A stretch of DNA of 64,000 nucleotides from Weissella confusa (GCA_014332815.1 JACSZT010000020.1:1-64000); one strand, 5' to 3'. Counted from the stretch's first letter, positions 7,897-16,963 are shown. The notes: generated by a model from the letters alone, not told the origin. Program-made: numbers and translations.

Positions 7897-8226
7897 ATGG
7901 CAGAGATGATTAAGATTGAGACCGATGTTCTAGACAATACCGGCGAGGCAGTGCCGCTATATGTCTATCAAACAGTTAGTTTATTTGGCGAGCGGGTGGC
8001 TATCACGGATGGTGGTTACTTCATTGAAGATTTGTTGAATGCCAAAGGGCAAGATCGGTTATGTGATGCTGATATCCGACGCATTCAGCAGCTTCTAAAA
8101 GGGACTCCAATGACGTTTGATATGCGAAATCAGACCCTGCAATTGAAATGTTCAATTAAAAAAGCGGATGCCAATATTACATTAGCAACAAAGGTATTAA
8201 AACGTCTGCAGAATGCAACTAAATGA
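7897..8226 (+). CDS. Hypothetical protein, possibly DUF1828-like
   Basis: A small soluble protein of 109 residues (112 from the ATG at 7888). The N-terminal part predicts beta-strands around ITDGGYFIEDLL, the C-terminal half is helical. The TDGG...L pattern recalls DUF1828 proteins, but I am not sure. GAGG nine bases before ATG 7897 favours that start, although GGGG before 7888 could serve. It lies alone between the pseudouridine synthase and a terminator. No function is assigned. Confidence 0.7.
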   Translation: MAEMIKIETDVLDNTGEAVPLYVYQTVSLFGERVAITDGGYFIEDLLNAKGQDRLCDADIRRIQQLLKGTPMTFDMRNQTLQLKCSIKKADANITLATKVLKRLQNATK

Positions 8227-8237
8227 ATTATTTTTGT

Positions 8238-8268
8238 AAACCAATGTCGAAAAGACATTGGTTTTTTC
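8238..8268 (+). terminator. Terminator of the hypothetical gene
   Basis: AAACCAATGTC pairs with GACATTGGTTT (8238-8263), followed by TTTTC. Confidence 0.88.
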
Positions 8269-8275
8269 TTGAAGA

Positions 8276-8308
8276 TGTAATGAATTTGTTAAAATGATTT
8301 GCTATACT
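8276..8308 (+). promoter_or_regulatory. WalR-type box overlapping an extended -10 promoter
   Basis: TGTAAT-GAATT-TGTTAA (8276-8292) matches TGTWAH-N5-TGTWAH and covers the -35 region of a promoter with TGCTATACT (8300-8308). It precedes a secreted LysM protein. The box position relative to -10 would suit activation or repression. Confidence 0.6.
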
Positions 8309-8377
8309 AAGAAAACGTTAGAGATAACGATAAAAATGTATTTGAATCAATTGTAGATTTAAGGGGAATTAATAACC

Positions 8378-9364
8378 ATGGAGTTGAAGAAACACTACAA
8401 GATGTATAAGTCAGGTAAGCAATTGGTTGTTGCAGCAGTTGCTGCCGTAGCCGCTGGTGTTATGTTCGCCGGAAACCAATCAGCATCAGCTGATACGTGG
8501 CAAGCAAAGTCAGTTGATGAAGTCGCAGCAGAATTGCAACAAGCTGGTGACGTTCACAACTACACGTTCCAAGAAGGTGACACTGTCTGGGCATTGGCAA
8601 CTGCATTGCACATGTCAGTTGAAGATTTCTCAGCACAATACAGCATTGCTAACCCTGAAGTTATCGTGACTGGTCAAGCTGTTAACGGCCAATTTGTTGT
8701 GCCTGTATCATCAGATGCAACGGTTGATTCAGATGCCGACGCTGCTGCATCACAAGCTGCCGACGAGTCAGCTGCAGCCGCATCACAAGCCGCTGCTGAT
8801 TCAGTAGCCGCCGCATCACAGGCTGCCGCTGATTCAGCATACGCTGCCTCAGTTGCTGCTGCTCAAGAAGCACAAGCAGAATCAGCTGCAGCCGCTTCAG
8901 TAGCCGCCGCACAAGCTGCCCAAGCAACTGTCGCATCAGATGATTCACAAACGAACGCACCTGCTGCTGACCAAACTGCAACGGTTAACACACCAGCTCA
9001 AGATAACTCTTCAGTATCAGTTGCTACTGGCGCATACGCTGACGCACTTAACCAATTGAACGCTTACCGTCATGCAAATGGTTTGGCACCTGTAACGTTG
9101 GATGCTGGTTTGTCAGCTAAGGCACAATCACGTGCACAACAATTGGCTGGTACTGTTGATGCAGCACACTGGAGCCAATCTTACGGCCCAGAAGTAATTG
9201 CTATCCAATTCGGCGCTGGTGCCGGTGCAATTGACGCTTGGTACAACGAGACGAACATGTGGGGCGCACCTGCTCACAAGAACTGGATTTTGAAGGCAAG
9301 CACGACGAGTGTTGGATTCGGTTACGATCAAGCAACTGGAACATTTGTTGGTGAGTCAAACTAA
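8378..9364 (+). CDS. Secreted LysM and CAP/SCP-domain protein with Ala-rich linker
   Basis: The 328-residue protein begins with KHYKMYKSGKQLV, close to the KxYKxGKxW motif of long signal peptides (Leu replaces Trp), then a hydrophobic core ending SASA. A LysM follows (YTFQEGDTVWALATAL, about residues 68-110), then a 100-residue Ala/Ser/Gln linker. The C-terminal CAP domain of about 115 residues contains LNAYRHANGLAPV and AHWSQSYGPEVI. CAP domains occur in secreted bacterial proteins of mostly unknown activity. It is paired in layout and promoter box with the LysM protein at 4384. Confidence 0.85.
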   Translation: MELKKHYKMYKSGKQLVVAAVAAVAAGVMFAGNQSASADTWQAKSVDEVAAELQQAGDVHNYTFQEGDTVWALATALHMSVEDFSAQYSIANPEVIVTGQAVNGQFVVPVSSDATVDSDADAAASQAADESAAAASQAAADSVAAASQAAADSAYAASVAAAQEAQAESAAAASVAAAQAAQATVASDDSQTNAPAADQTATVNTPAQDNSSVSVATGAYADALNQLNAYRHANGLAPVTLDAGLSAKAQSRAQQLAGTVDAAHWSQSYGPEVIAIQFGAGAGAIDAWYNETNMWGAPAHKNWILKASTTSVGFGYDQATGTFVGESN

Positions 9365-9379
9365 TCATTAACCATAATT

Positions 9380-9420
9380 GAGGTTGTAAAGGAATTATTC
9401 CTTTGCAACCTCTTTTTTTG
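9380..9420 (+). terminator. Terminator of the LysM-CAP gene
   Basis: GAGGTTGTAAAGGAAT pairs with ATTCCTTTGCAACCTC, followed by a run of seven T. Confidence 0.9.
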
Positions 9421-9427
9421 TTCATGA

Positions 9428-9460
9428 CAAAAAAGCCATCCACGAAAACGTGAATGACTT
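9428..9460 (-). terminator. Terminator of pepS
   Basis: On the minus strand AAGTCATTCACG pairs with CGTGGATGGCTT (9433-9460, two G-U pairs), followed by TTTTTT. It stands back to back with the terminator of the LysM-CAP gene. Confidence 0.8.
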
Positions 9461-9473
9461 AAAAAAATTTTTA

Positions 9474-10712
9474 TTATGCCCAATCTCCATTGCGGAAGAC
9501 CGGTACGACTTGACCATCAAATGTAATACCATCGATATCCATGTCAGCTGATCCCATCATGAAATCAACGTGAACAAGTGAATCGTTTTGTCCCTTTGCC
9601 TTGCGAGCTTCAACGTCCATTTGTGTACCACCCTTCAAATTGAAGGGGTAAGCAGCACCAAGGGCCAAGTGATCTGAGGCGTTCTCGTCAATCAATGTGT
9701 TGTAGAAAACAATCCCTGATTGTGAGATAGGTGATGGATCTGGGACCAATGACACTTCGCCAAGTGATGAAGCACCTTCGTCGGTCTTGATCAACTGTTG
9801 CAACACAGCTTCACCAGTTGAGGCGTGGGCTTCAACAACGTGACCGTTCTCAAACGTCAACTTGATGTCGTTAATCAAGACACCAGCGTATGACAAAGGC
9901 TTCGTTGATGTCACGGTACCGTGAATGTTGCGGTAGTCAGGAGATGTGAAGACTTCTTCAGTTGGCATGTTGGCGACGAACATGTTACCAGCCTTGTCGA
10001 TTGAGTCAGCAGCTTCCCACAAGTGGTCCTCGGCCAAACCAACCGTCAGATCAGTCACAGCTGACTTGTAGTGGAGTTCCTTGAAGTTCAAGTCGTTCAA
10101 CCATTGGGCCTTTTCCTTCAACTTGTTAACGTGAGCCATCCAGTCGGCGATAACATCGTTTTCAACACCGACACGGGTAATCTTGAAGATTTCTTCCCAC
10201 AAGCGATCAGTTGCAGCTTCACCTGACAATTCGGGGAAGACCTTTTCGGCCCAGGCCTGACCAGAAGCAGCCACAACCAACCATGACACGTCGTTGTTCA
10301 TCGTTGCCTTGCGAACGGCTTGGTTAGCACGTTGGTAGGCTTGTTGGTAGGCTGACACACGGTCACCATCAACTGTACCAAGACCGTCTGGATCAGCAGA
10401 AATCAATGAGATACGTGTTGTGTGCTTGCCCATCAATTCTTCGGCACGCACTGACACCCAGGCAGGGATGTTTGTTAGAGAATCCTCACTGGCGTGCTTC
10501 AAGAATTCACGTTGAATGTGAATGTCTTGCCATTCAATCATGACGTTGTTTGCGCCACGAGCATAAGCGGAGTCCACGATTTTGTGTACCAATGGTACCT
10601 GCTCAACATCAGCGTAAATAACAATGTCTTGGCCCTTTTGGACATTCACACCAACTGATGTAATCAAGTCAGCGTACTTTTGTGACAGAATGTCAAAGTT
10701 TGCGAGAGTCAT
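9474..10712 (-). CDS. pepS: M29-family aminopeptidase (PepS/AmpS type)
   Basis: The 412-residue cytoplasmic protein matches the thermophilic aminopeptidase family M29 over its whole length. It has the N-terminal domain (YADLITSVGVNVQKGQDIVI) and the conserved C-terminal metal region with EVSLVPDPSPIS, FYNTLIDENASDHLALG and HVDFMMGS. It removes N-terminal residues from peptides, a standard step in nitrogen nutrition of lactic acid bacteria. It is the only minus-strand housekeeping gene between 4 and 38 kb and is monocistronic. Confidence 0.92.
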   Translation of the reverse strand: MTLANFDILSQKYADLITSVGVNVQKGQDIVIYADVEQVPLVHKIVDSAYARGANNVMIEWQDIHIQREFLKHASEDSLTNIPAWVSVRAEELMGKHTTRISLISADPDGLGTVDGDRVSAYQQAYQRANQAVRKATMNNDVSWLVVAASGQAWAEKVFPELSGEAATDRLWEEIFKITRVGVENDVIADWMAHVNKLKEKAQWLNDLNFKELHYKSAVTDLTVGLAEDHLWEAADSIDKAGNMFVANMPTEEVFTSPDYRNIHGTVTSTKPLSYAGVLINDIKLTFENGHVVEAHASTGEAVLQQLIKTDEGASSLGEVSLVPDPSPISQSGIVFYNTLIDENASDHLALGAAYPFNLKGGTQMDVEARKAKGQNDSLVHVDFMMGSADMDIDGITFDGQVVPVFRNGDWA

Positions 10713-10854
10713 AAGAATTCCCCGTTTCTATTATTAAGATATTCTCATTTTACACTAAAAAGCCGGTTTGCATAGCCGATTAGGGAATCTGTTCATAAAT
10801 TATCCGTTTTCTTATCGTATGATTGACATAGTGAAAGTGACGGGAAGAAAAATC

Positions 10855-12681
10855 ATGGGGCTACAAAATTTGGCGGCACGCATCAATGAGATTCGCGCCG
10901 AGAAAAATATTACAATTGACGAAATTGAAGCAGCGGGGGTGTCGCGTTCGCAGTACTATCGGTTTATCCGCGGCGAAGCGTCACTAACGGCAGTGGAACT
11001 GTGGCATATCGAAACACTGTTTTCAATTTCGTTTTCTGAGTTGATGGAGGGTGTTGCTGAGAAGCCTTATCAACTAAACATTGGTGAATTAGCGAAAATG
11101 TCGGATGCCGACTTGATTCATGAGCGTGAGCGGGTGATAGCGGCGTATGATGAACAACGTTTTCCGTTAGGGATGCAGGTTATGCGCGTTATCAACATCA
11201 TTTTGGCCCGTCGACAAGGGGCGGATTGTGGGGATGATGTTAAAGCGCTATACGATGATTTTCGTCGACTGAAATCTTTTTCGTTATTTGAAATGCGCGT
11301 AACGTCGTTGATTGGCGTTGATTTAACACCGAAGCGCTTTTTGACGTTGTATCAAAAGTTCATCGAGAGTGTCCAAGTGTTTCGTGATTATATGCCACGC
11401 AGTTTGTTTGAAACGAGTTTGATGATTCATATGACAGCGATTCAGTTGCTGATTATTAAACCTAAACCGCGCGTACCAAAAGTAGCGAATGTATGGCTGA
11501 TTTTGACGGCAATTAAAAATCACCCAGTGCAGGATTCGAATGTCGAATTGTTGGTGCTGAAGCGTTACGGGTATCTAATTGCGACATTTTTGAAGACGAA
11601 TTCGACGGTCACGGAGGCGATGATGGCGACGTTTTTGCTCGCAGCGCGTGAGATGGGCGTTGAGACACTGGAAATGAACTTTGTGAGCGTTTCACTAACA
11701 GATGCTTGGCGAAAAATGCAAGATAAGATTAGCCAATTGCATGCCCAATCACTAAGCCCAGTTGATGACGTCATGTATGATCAATTATCCTTTAAGCCAA
11801 TCAGCCAAACGTTTGGTGAACTGATTCATCAGACAGTGCGTGATAAGGAGATTTCAATTAACCGGTTAACGGTTTTAGGTTTCTCAAAGTCAAAAATGTA
11901 TCGATTGTACGATGATTCACAATCTTTGATGGTTGACGACATGTTAGATTTAATGCGCATCGGGGGTTTGGAAACAGGAGATCTGGATTCGTTGTTAACA
12001 ATGTTGCCGGATAAGAGACTAGATGTCCGTTACAATTTGTACGGGGTCCAACAACATACGCTGGTTGAGACAGCGGAAGAATTACGGCAGAAGTATGCGC
12101 AATCTGGTCATATCCGTGATTTGGAAGGGGCGTACGAACTCGAAACAATTGTCCAATTTCAACACGATACAACTTGGATTGCCTCCGAAGACGCTAAGGT
12201 TCATGCGAAAGACGTCGCCGATTTGTTGCGCCGCATTGATGAATGGCATGAAAATGAATATCGTTTGGTTAAAATCGGGTTAATGGATGTGACAGAACCT
12301 GAGGAGTTGGGGGAGTGGTTACGCCGAATTCGACATGATGGTAATGCAGCCAATCATACCCGGGTGTACACGGACCGCTTGATTGATGCGGTTGAGTTTG
12401 CTATCTTCCGCGCCTTGTTTGAAGGTGATTGGGCGCGTGTGAGAACGTTGGTGGCCAATGCGATTGATGCTAATCCGAAACGTGAAGAATCAAGCCGTTA
12501 CATGGCTTGGCGTTGGCGTATGGCCTCTTACGAAATTTATCGGCGTTTGTCTGATAATCCAGTGGATGCGATTCGTGAGTTGTACGCCTACTACACAAAC
12601 TATGAGGTGTTGCTGGGGCCGAATACGCTGGTAGACCGTTATATTAGCCTGTTTGACAATTTGTGGCGTCAATATCGTTAG
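10855..12681 (+). CDS. Double Rgg-like transcriptional regulator (two HTH plus helical-repeat units)
   Basis: The protein is 608 residues, about twice the usual Rgg/GadR/MutR length. Residues 1-65 form an XRE-type HTH (ARINEIRAEKNITIDEIEAAG), followed by about 250 residues of helical repeats ending like an Rgg C-terminus. A second HTH-like segment at about 318-380 (GELIHQTVRDKEISINRLT) aligns with the first: GVSRSQYYRFI against GFSKSKMYRLY. More helices follow. Rgg proteins are often peptide-controlled activators. The start is set at ATG 10855 after GGAAG; the longer frame from 10768 has no ribosome site. The target is unknown and no short signalling-peptide gene was found beside it. Confidence 0.75.
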   Translation: MGLQNLAARINEIRAEKNITIDEIEAAGVSRSQYYRFIRGEASLTAVELWHIETLFSISFSELMEGVAEKPYQLNIGELAKMSDADLIHERERVIAAYDEQRFPLGMQVMRVINIILARRQGADCGDDVKALYDDFRRLKSFSLFEMRVTSLIGVDLTPKRFLTLYQKFIESVQVFRDYMPRSLFETSLMIHMTAIQLLIIKPKPRVPKVANVWLILTAIKNHPVQDSNVELLVLKRYGYLIATFLKTNSTVTEAMMATFLLAAREMGVETLEMNFVSVSLTDAWRKMQDKISQLHAQSLSPVDDVMYDQLSFKPISQTFGELIHQTVRDKEISINRLTVLGFSKSKMYRLYDDSQSLMVDDMLDLMRIGGLETGDLDSLLTMLPDKRLDVRYNLYGVQQHTLVETAEELRQKYAQSGHIRDLEGAYELETIVQFQHDTTWIASEDAKVHAKDVADLLRRIDEWHENEYRLVKIGLMDVTEPEELGEWLRRIRHDGNAANHTRVYTDRLIDAVEFAIFRALFEGDWARVRTLVANAIDANPKREESSRYMAWRWRMASYEIYRRLSDNPVDAIRELYAYYTNYEVLLGPNTLVDRYISLFDNLWRQYR

Positions 12682-12865
12682 CCAAGTGTTATTACTTGCA
12701 ATTAATACGTACATTAGATAACTTGATAGTAGTGAATTAAATGCGCCACCAATTTGGCGCGAAAAAAGTAAATCATTAAAAGTTACGTCGGCACAAAGTT
12801 CGTCTTCGCGATAAGATGAAATCGTACCATAATGTAACCCCTATGGAATACGTGAGATTGGTTTG

Positions 12866-12897
12866 TGGCGACTTCGTTATGAAGTCGCCTTTTTTTA
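12866..12897 (+). terminator. Terminator downstream of the Rgg-like gene
   Basis: GGCGACTTC (12867-12875) pairs with GAAGTCGCC (12881-12889), followed by seven T. It lies 185 bases after the stop codon. The bases between, 12682-12865, hold a GCGCCA/TGGCGC hairpin near 12741-12758 without a T tract and no open frame that looks coding. Confidence 0.85.
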
Positions 12898-12911
12898 AGC
12901 TATTTCTCAAA

Positions 12912-12947
12912 TAACGGAATTTTTGAACGAGCAAAATAATTCCGTTA
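12912..12947. promoter_or_regulatory. 10-bp inverted repeat before the Mga-like gene
   Basis: TAACGGAATT (12912-12921) and AATTCCGTTA (12938-12947) are perfect complements 16 bases apart, about 65 bases before the regulator's start. With no T tract it is more likely a regulatory site than a terminator. Confidence 0.4.
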
Positions 12948-13012
12948 ATCCAATTTAGTAAAAATATTAGACTGAAATTGTTTAGTACATAAAGAAATGA
13001 GAGACAGAGATC

Positions 13013-14509
13013 ATGGAATGGCTACTACCGAAAAAAGATCAAGAACGTTTGTCATTGCACCGTTACCTCAATGCGCAAGAAAGTAACGCGGTGCTCATAA
13101 AAGATATTATGGCCAATCTAGGTTGGTCGAGATATATGGTATTACAAAACGTAGAAACATTGCGCCTGGATTGCCAACAAATAGGTGACGGCAATATTCC
13201 TTACTTGACCCTGGTGGATGCTAATCGTGCTTTGCAGATTGAACAACTGCAAACAATTAGCGATACCGCGTTAATGGGTTACTACATCCGAAACTCATTG
13301 CGTTTCGATGTGTTGATGGACATCTTTTTTGAAGTGGCACAGTCAAATGAAACGATTGCATTCCGTCATTCATCAAGTACAACTGTTGCCCGTGTGACAA
13401 AAGTGGAAGTGAATGATGAATTAGCTAAGTATGGTATTCACATTTCGAATAACTACCAGCTGGTGGGTGATGAAACGAACATTCGTATCCTCTTGTTTGA
13501 GATGTTGTACACGGCCTACGCTGATCAACCCTCACCATTTCCGGATGATATTAAAGCATTGGCTGCAAAAGCTGAACACTTGGTGGAAGAGCATACGCCA
13601 ATGCGTGCAACGGTTAAGCGGGCGTTCCGTATTTTCTTTGGTATCTGGATGGTTCGTATTCGCAATGGTCACGTTATCCAGCCAAGCGAACCGGATGTCT
13701 TTAAGCCAACCGAGGATTTGACCGCTAATGCCAAGATGATTATTGGCAAGCTAAAGGAGGCACTACAAACGGCGTTTATGGTGAATGAGCCGTGGTGTGA
13801 AACTGAACTCCGCTTTGGTTTGGGGTCGATGTATTCACTCGGTTTGGGATTTGGTACTTACCGAATTGATAATTTGGCACCGGCAGCGGCTGAAACCTTC
13901 GATAATATTTATCGTGATGTTGCCAGTGTGTATGAAGAATTCTTCGGATTAGCAATGACTGAAGCGGAATTAGCAACGATTCGTAAATCACTATTTTCGT
14001 TGAATTTACGATTGCTATACTTTGGTATGACGGGGATTTCGACACAGCCCCGCAAACAATTTTCAGAGCGCGTTTACCCAATTTATGCAGAATTTACGCG
14101 GCGGGTGCTGGAAAAAATTGCACCGTACTTTGACATGCCACATGATAAGATAGTCAAGGCCCTTTACAATGAATACCTAAACACGTTTGTGGTGGCTTTG
14201 GATGTGAGTGAAATTCTGCCGGTGGTAACGGTAACGGTTGATTTAATTGATATGCCTTCATTGGAACGGGTCCTTCGTGAGCGAATTATGGATTGGCATG
14301 CCGTTAATCTGAACTTCACGAAATACTTCACCAACGATACGGATTTATATGTCTCAAATGTTAAGCTGGATGATAAGGTGCCGGGATTTTTCTGGCGTGC
14401 GATTCCAGACCAGATTGCCGTGCAAGCACTGCTCGATAAATTGATTGATATCACAACGACGCGTTTCTACCAGCTCACTGGTAACTCAGCAACTGAATCG
14501 AATAATTAG
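13013..14509 (+). CDS. Mga-type HTH/PRD-like transcriptional regulator
   Basis: The 498-residue protein has an N-terminal winged HTH (about residues 20-60, DIMANLGWSRYMVLQNVETL), a second HTH-like part, long helical PRD-like domains and a C-terminal alpha/beta segment. This is the layout of Mga/AtxA-family regulators of Gram-positive surface and virulence-type genes, whose PRD domains can be controlled by PTS phosphorylation. GAGACAGAG precedes the ATG. It is monocistronic. The target is unknown; nearby envelope genes are candidates only by position. Confidence 0.78.
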   Translation: MEWLLPKKDQERLSLHRYLNAQESNAVLIKDIMANLGWSRYMVLQNVETLRLDCQQIGDGNIPYLTLVDANRALQIEQLQTISDTALMGYYIRNSLRFDVLMDIFFEVAQSNETIAFRHSSSTTVARVTKVEVNDELAKYGIHISNNYQLVGDETNIRILLFEMLYTAYADQPSPFPDDIKALAAKAEHLVEEHTPMRATVKRAFRIFFGIWMVRIRNGHVIQPSEPDVFKPTEDLTANAKMIIGKLKEALQTAFMVNEPWCETELRFGLGSMYSLGLGFGTYRIDNLAPAAAETFDNIYRDVASVYEEFFGLAMTEAELATIRKSLFSLNLRLLYFGMTGISTQPRKQFSERVYPIYAEFTRRVLEKIAPYFDMPHDKIVKALYNEYLNTFVVALDVSEILPVVTVTVDLIDMPSLERVLRERIMDWHAVNLNFTKYFTNDTDLYVSNVKLDDKVPGFFWRAIPDQIAVQALLDKLIDITTTRFYQLTGNSATESNN

Positions 14510-14511
14510 CC

Positions 14512-14546
14512 AAAAAGACCAAACGTTTGCGCGTTTGGTCTTTTTC
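14512..14546 (+). terminator. Terminator of the Mga-like gene
   Basis: AAAAAGACCAAACG pairs with CGTTTGGTCTTTTT (14512-14545). Confidence 0.9.
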
Positions 14547-14619
14547 TGTCGCTGATGACTGCTCAGAAACCCAGCGATTGGCTATAGTCGAGGTAATCAA
14601 CTAAGGAGGTTATCTCGAA

Positions 14620-15668
14620 ATGGCAATGGTGTTAGAAAAGACGGCGGTTGAAACGCCAAAGCGACCAACGAAACGCTGGGTTATCACGAAAGCATTTACA
14701 GACCAAAACGCATTAAATCCGGCAAATGAAGCGATTCGACATTTTGCGACTGAATTAGGATTTCAGTGTTTGGATTGTCCTGATGACATCCTGAATTGGT
14801 CAGATGCCTTAACCATTCAAGCCGGGGATGTTGTCATCTGGCATACCCAACTTTTTATTTGTCGATAGAGACCGATGGTGAATACGAGGTGACCCTCATT
14901 GAGGCATTGCATATGCGCGGCGCCCGCGTGGTGTTGCTTGTGGGTGACAGTTTGATTTTACGTGAAAAAGTAGCATGCAGTCAGAGCGAACTGAACGCGC
15001 TGAATAGCGCGGATGTACTGGTTGTGCCGAATAACAAAATGCGTGATCAATTTACGAACATGGGTGTCACGACGCCAATGTTGCATCAGGGATTGTATCC
15101 GATTAAACCAACGCATGATATGCCGCCGTTAACAACGTTCAACCGTGACAAAGTGTTTTACACCGGCAATCTTGCCAAGGGACCATTCCTAAAGACAATT
15201 CAGCAAGATGCACTGGCGGTGGAAGTGTTCGGGCCAAACGCAGCACCAGAAGTGATTGCCAATCAGAGCATCAGGTATCATGGCGCGCTTTCGCATCATG
15301 ATTTAGCCCAGAAGCTGACGGCTGAAACTGGGTTTGGCTTGATTTGGGATGGCGACAGTTTACCGATGTTGTCACAGCTCGGGCGGTATACGCAGTACAA
15401 CTACCCGTATAAGTCGTCGTTTTACCTAAGCTTGGGGATGCCGTTAATTGCCTGGCGAGGTTCTGCCGTTGCGGATGTTATTACACAATATCGTTGTGGT
15501 ATTGTGTTGAATCGAATTGAAGAATTAGGCACAACGGTTAAAGTGTTAACGACACAACAAGTCAATCGCATGGTTGAGAATGCGCGCAACTTTGGGGAAG
15601 AATTACGGACGGGCCGTCACTTTATGCGCGTGTTGGCTCATGCAGAACTATTTGAGACGGAGGACTAA
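14620..15668 (+). pseudogene. Glycosyltransferase (Gtf3/galactofuranosyltransferase-like) broken by a frameshift
   Basis: The first 82 codons (14620-14868) end in a stop. The next frame, open from before 14796, continues without loss of sequence as SIETDGEYEVTLIEALHMRG and on to 15668. Reading one extra T in the T run at 14852-14856 joins QLF to YLSIETDGEY and restores about 349 residues. The body (KVFYTGNLAKGPFL, YNYPYKSSFYLSLGMPLIAW) resembles the Gtf3-like sugar transferases and beta-1,6-galactofuranosyltransferases of lactic acid bacteria. AAGGAGG lies nine to ten bases before the ATG. It is followed closely by arcA. The lesion may be a true mutation or an assembly error. Confidence 0.75.
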
Positions 15669-15673
15669 TCAAG

Positions 15674-16882
15674 ATGGAACCAGCCTTACAAGTGAATTCT
15701 GAAATCGGCCGTTTAAGGACGGTATTATTAAAACGACCGGGTACCGAGTTGGAAAACATCACACCGGAAACGATGCATGAGCTGTTGTTTGACGACACGC
15801 CGTATCTTAAAATTGCACAAGTTGAGCATGACGAATTTGCGACAACACTGCGTGAACAAGGGGTGGAGACGTTGTATATTGAGCAACTGGTTGCAGATGT
15901 GCTAGCTGATTCGGACGTCAGAAGGCAATTTATAGCGCGGTTCATTGCAGAACAAGGTCATCAGCCGGGGACACCGGAATTTGCGGCGTTAATGGGCTAC
16001 TTGCACGGGTTTAATGTGACGGACCTGGTTGCGAAGCTGTATGCAGGCGTGCGTGTCGACGAATTTGATAATGGCTTAAATCAGCCAGCTCAGCGCTTGT
16101 TCTTATTGCACCCATTGCCGAATGCCTACTTTACGCGTGACCCACAGTCTGTGATTGGTAATGGGTTAACCATTAATCGGATGACCTATCCTGTTCGACA
16201 AGTAGAATCATTATTAACAGAATTGGTGATGACGCACCATCCGCGGTTTGCGGGTCACGTTAATATCTGGCGATCACGTGAGGTCGAGACGTGCCTAGAA
16301 GGTGGCGACGCCTTGATTTTGAATGAGCATACATTAGCAGTTGGTTTATCCGAACGGACGGAACAGGCCGCAGTGACAGAATTAGCGGAAACATTATTCA
16401 AGTCAGCAGATAGTCAGATTGATACGGTTTTGATGATGCAGATTCCACATAGCCATGCCACGATGCATTTGGATACCGTCTTTACGATGGTGAATACCAA
16501 CCAATTCACGATGTATCCGGGTGTGTTAGCTGACGGTAACACATTAGAAATGGTGCTGGCACGCAAAAAGTCATCCGGTGAAGTTGTGCTTGGCCGCCGT
16601 ACTGACTTAATTGCCACGTTGCGTGAAATAACAGGGGAAGTTGATCTTGATTTGATTTTGACTGGTGCAGGTGATTTGGTCCATGCGTTACGTGAACAAT
16701 GGAACGATGGGTCGAACACGTTAACCATCGCACCAGGCGAGGTTGTCACGTATGATCGCAATCATGTTAGTAACGATTTACTACGGGAACACGGCATTAT
16801 CGTGCATGAAGTACGGTCGAGTGAACTCTCACGCGGCCGTGGCGGACCGCGTTGCATGACCCAGCCGATTTGGCGTGATTAG
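15674..16882 (+). CDS. arcA: Arginine deiminase
   Basis: The 402-residue protein carries the full catalytic set of arginine deiminase: YFTRDP, CLEGGD, HLDTVF and the C-terminal nucleophile Cys in GGPRCMTQPI. It hydrolyses arginine to citrulline and ammonia, the first step of the ADI pathway used for ATP and acid resistance. The ATG follows GGAGGAC inside the end of the broken glycosyltransferase gene, so the two are probably co-transcribed. No arcB, arcC or arcD lies within the window, which is unusual for arcA. Confidence 0.95.
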   Translation: MEPALQVNSEIGRLRTVLLKRPGTELENITPETMHELLFDDTPYLKIAQVEHDEFATTLREQGVETLYIEQLVADVLADSDVRRQFIARFIAEQGHQPGTPEFAALMGYLHGFNVTDLVAKLYAGVRVDEFDNGLNQPAQRLFLLHPLPNAYFTRDPQSVIGNGLTINRMTYPVRQVESLLTELVMTHHPRFAGHVNIWRSREVETCLEGGDALILNEHTLAVGLSERTEQAAVTELAETLFKSADSQIDTVLMMQIPHSHATMHLDTVFTMVNTNQFTMYPGVLADGNTLEMVLARKKSSGEVVLGRRTDLIATLREITGEVDLDLILTGAGDLVHALREQWNDGSNTLTIAPGEVVTYDRNHVSNDLLREHGIIVHEVRSSELSRGRGGPRCMTQPIWRD

Positions 16883-16895
16883 TTCATCAAAAAAA

Positions 16896-16963
16896 TTAAC
16901 CGGTTAAAAAGCAAGCGTATTTTTCATGTAAGCGCTTAAAACATTAGTCGTTTAACCGGTTAA
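16896..16963 (+). promoter_or_regulatory. Twin TTAACCGGTTAA palindromes flanking a cre-like site
   Basis: TTAACCGGTTAA occurs at 16896-16907 and again at 16952-16963. Between them TGTAAGCGCTTAAA (16927-16940) is one base from a CcpA cre site. A -10 candidate TATACT is at 16982-16987, upstream of the PucR-type gene. Two identical operators 56 bases apart suggest looping by a tetrameric LacI-family repressor plus catabolite control (inference). Confidence 0.55.

Noticed and set aside
7888-8226. Toxin or antitoxin identity for the small hypothetical protein
   Set aside because: There is no paired small gene, and no toxin motif can be seen.
8682-8981. Minus-strand frame of about 99 codons opposite the LysM-CAP linker
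   Set aside because: It is a shadow of the Ala/Ser/Gln repeat codons on the plus strand; composition is Gln/Leu/Arg only.
11855-11885. TTAACCGGTTAA inside the Rgg-like gene as an operator
   Set aside because: It lies mid-gene and encodes the in-frame residues of the second HTH; a chance match is likely.
12741-12766. GCGCCACCAATTTGGCGC hairpin as terminator
   Set aside because: It is followed by GAAAAAAG rather than a T run; a proper terminator lies 110 bases further on.
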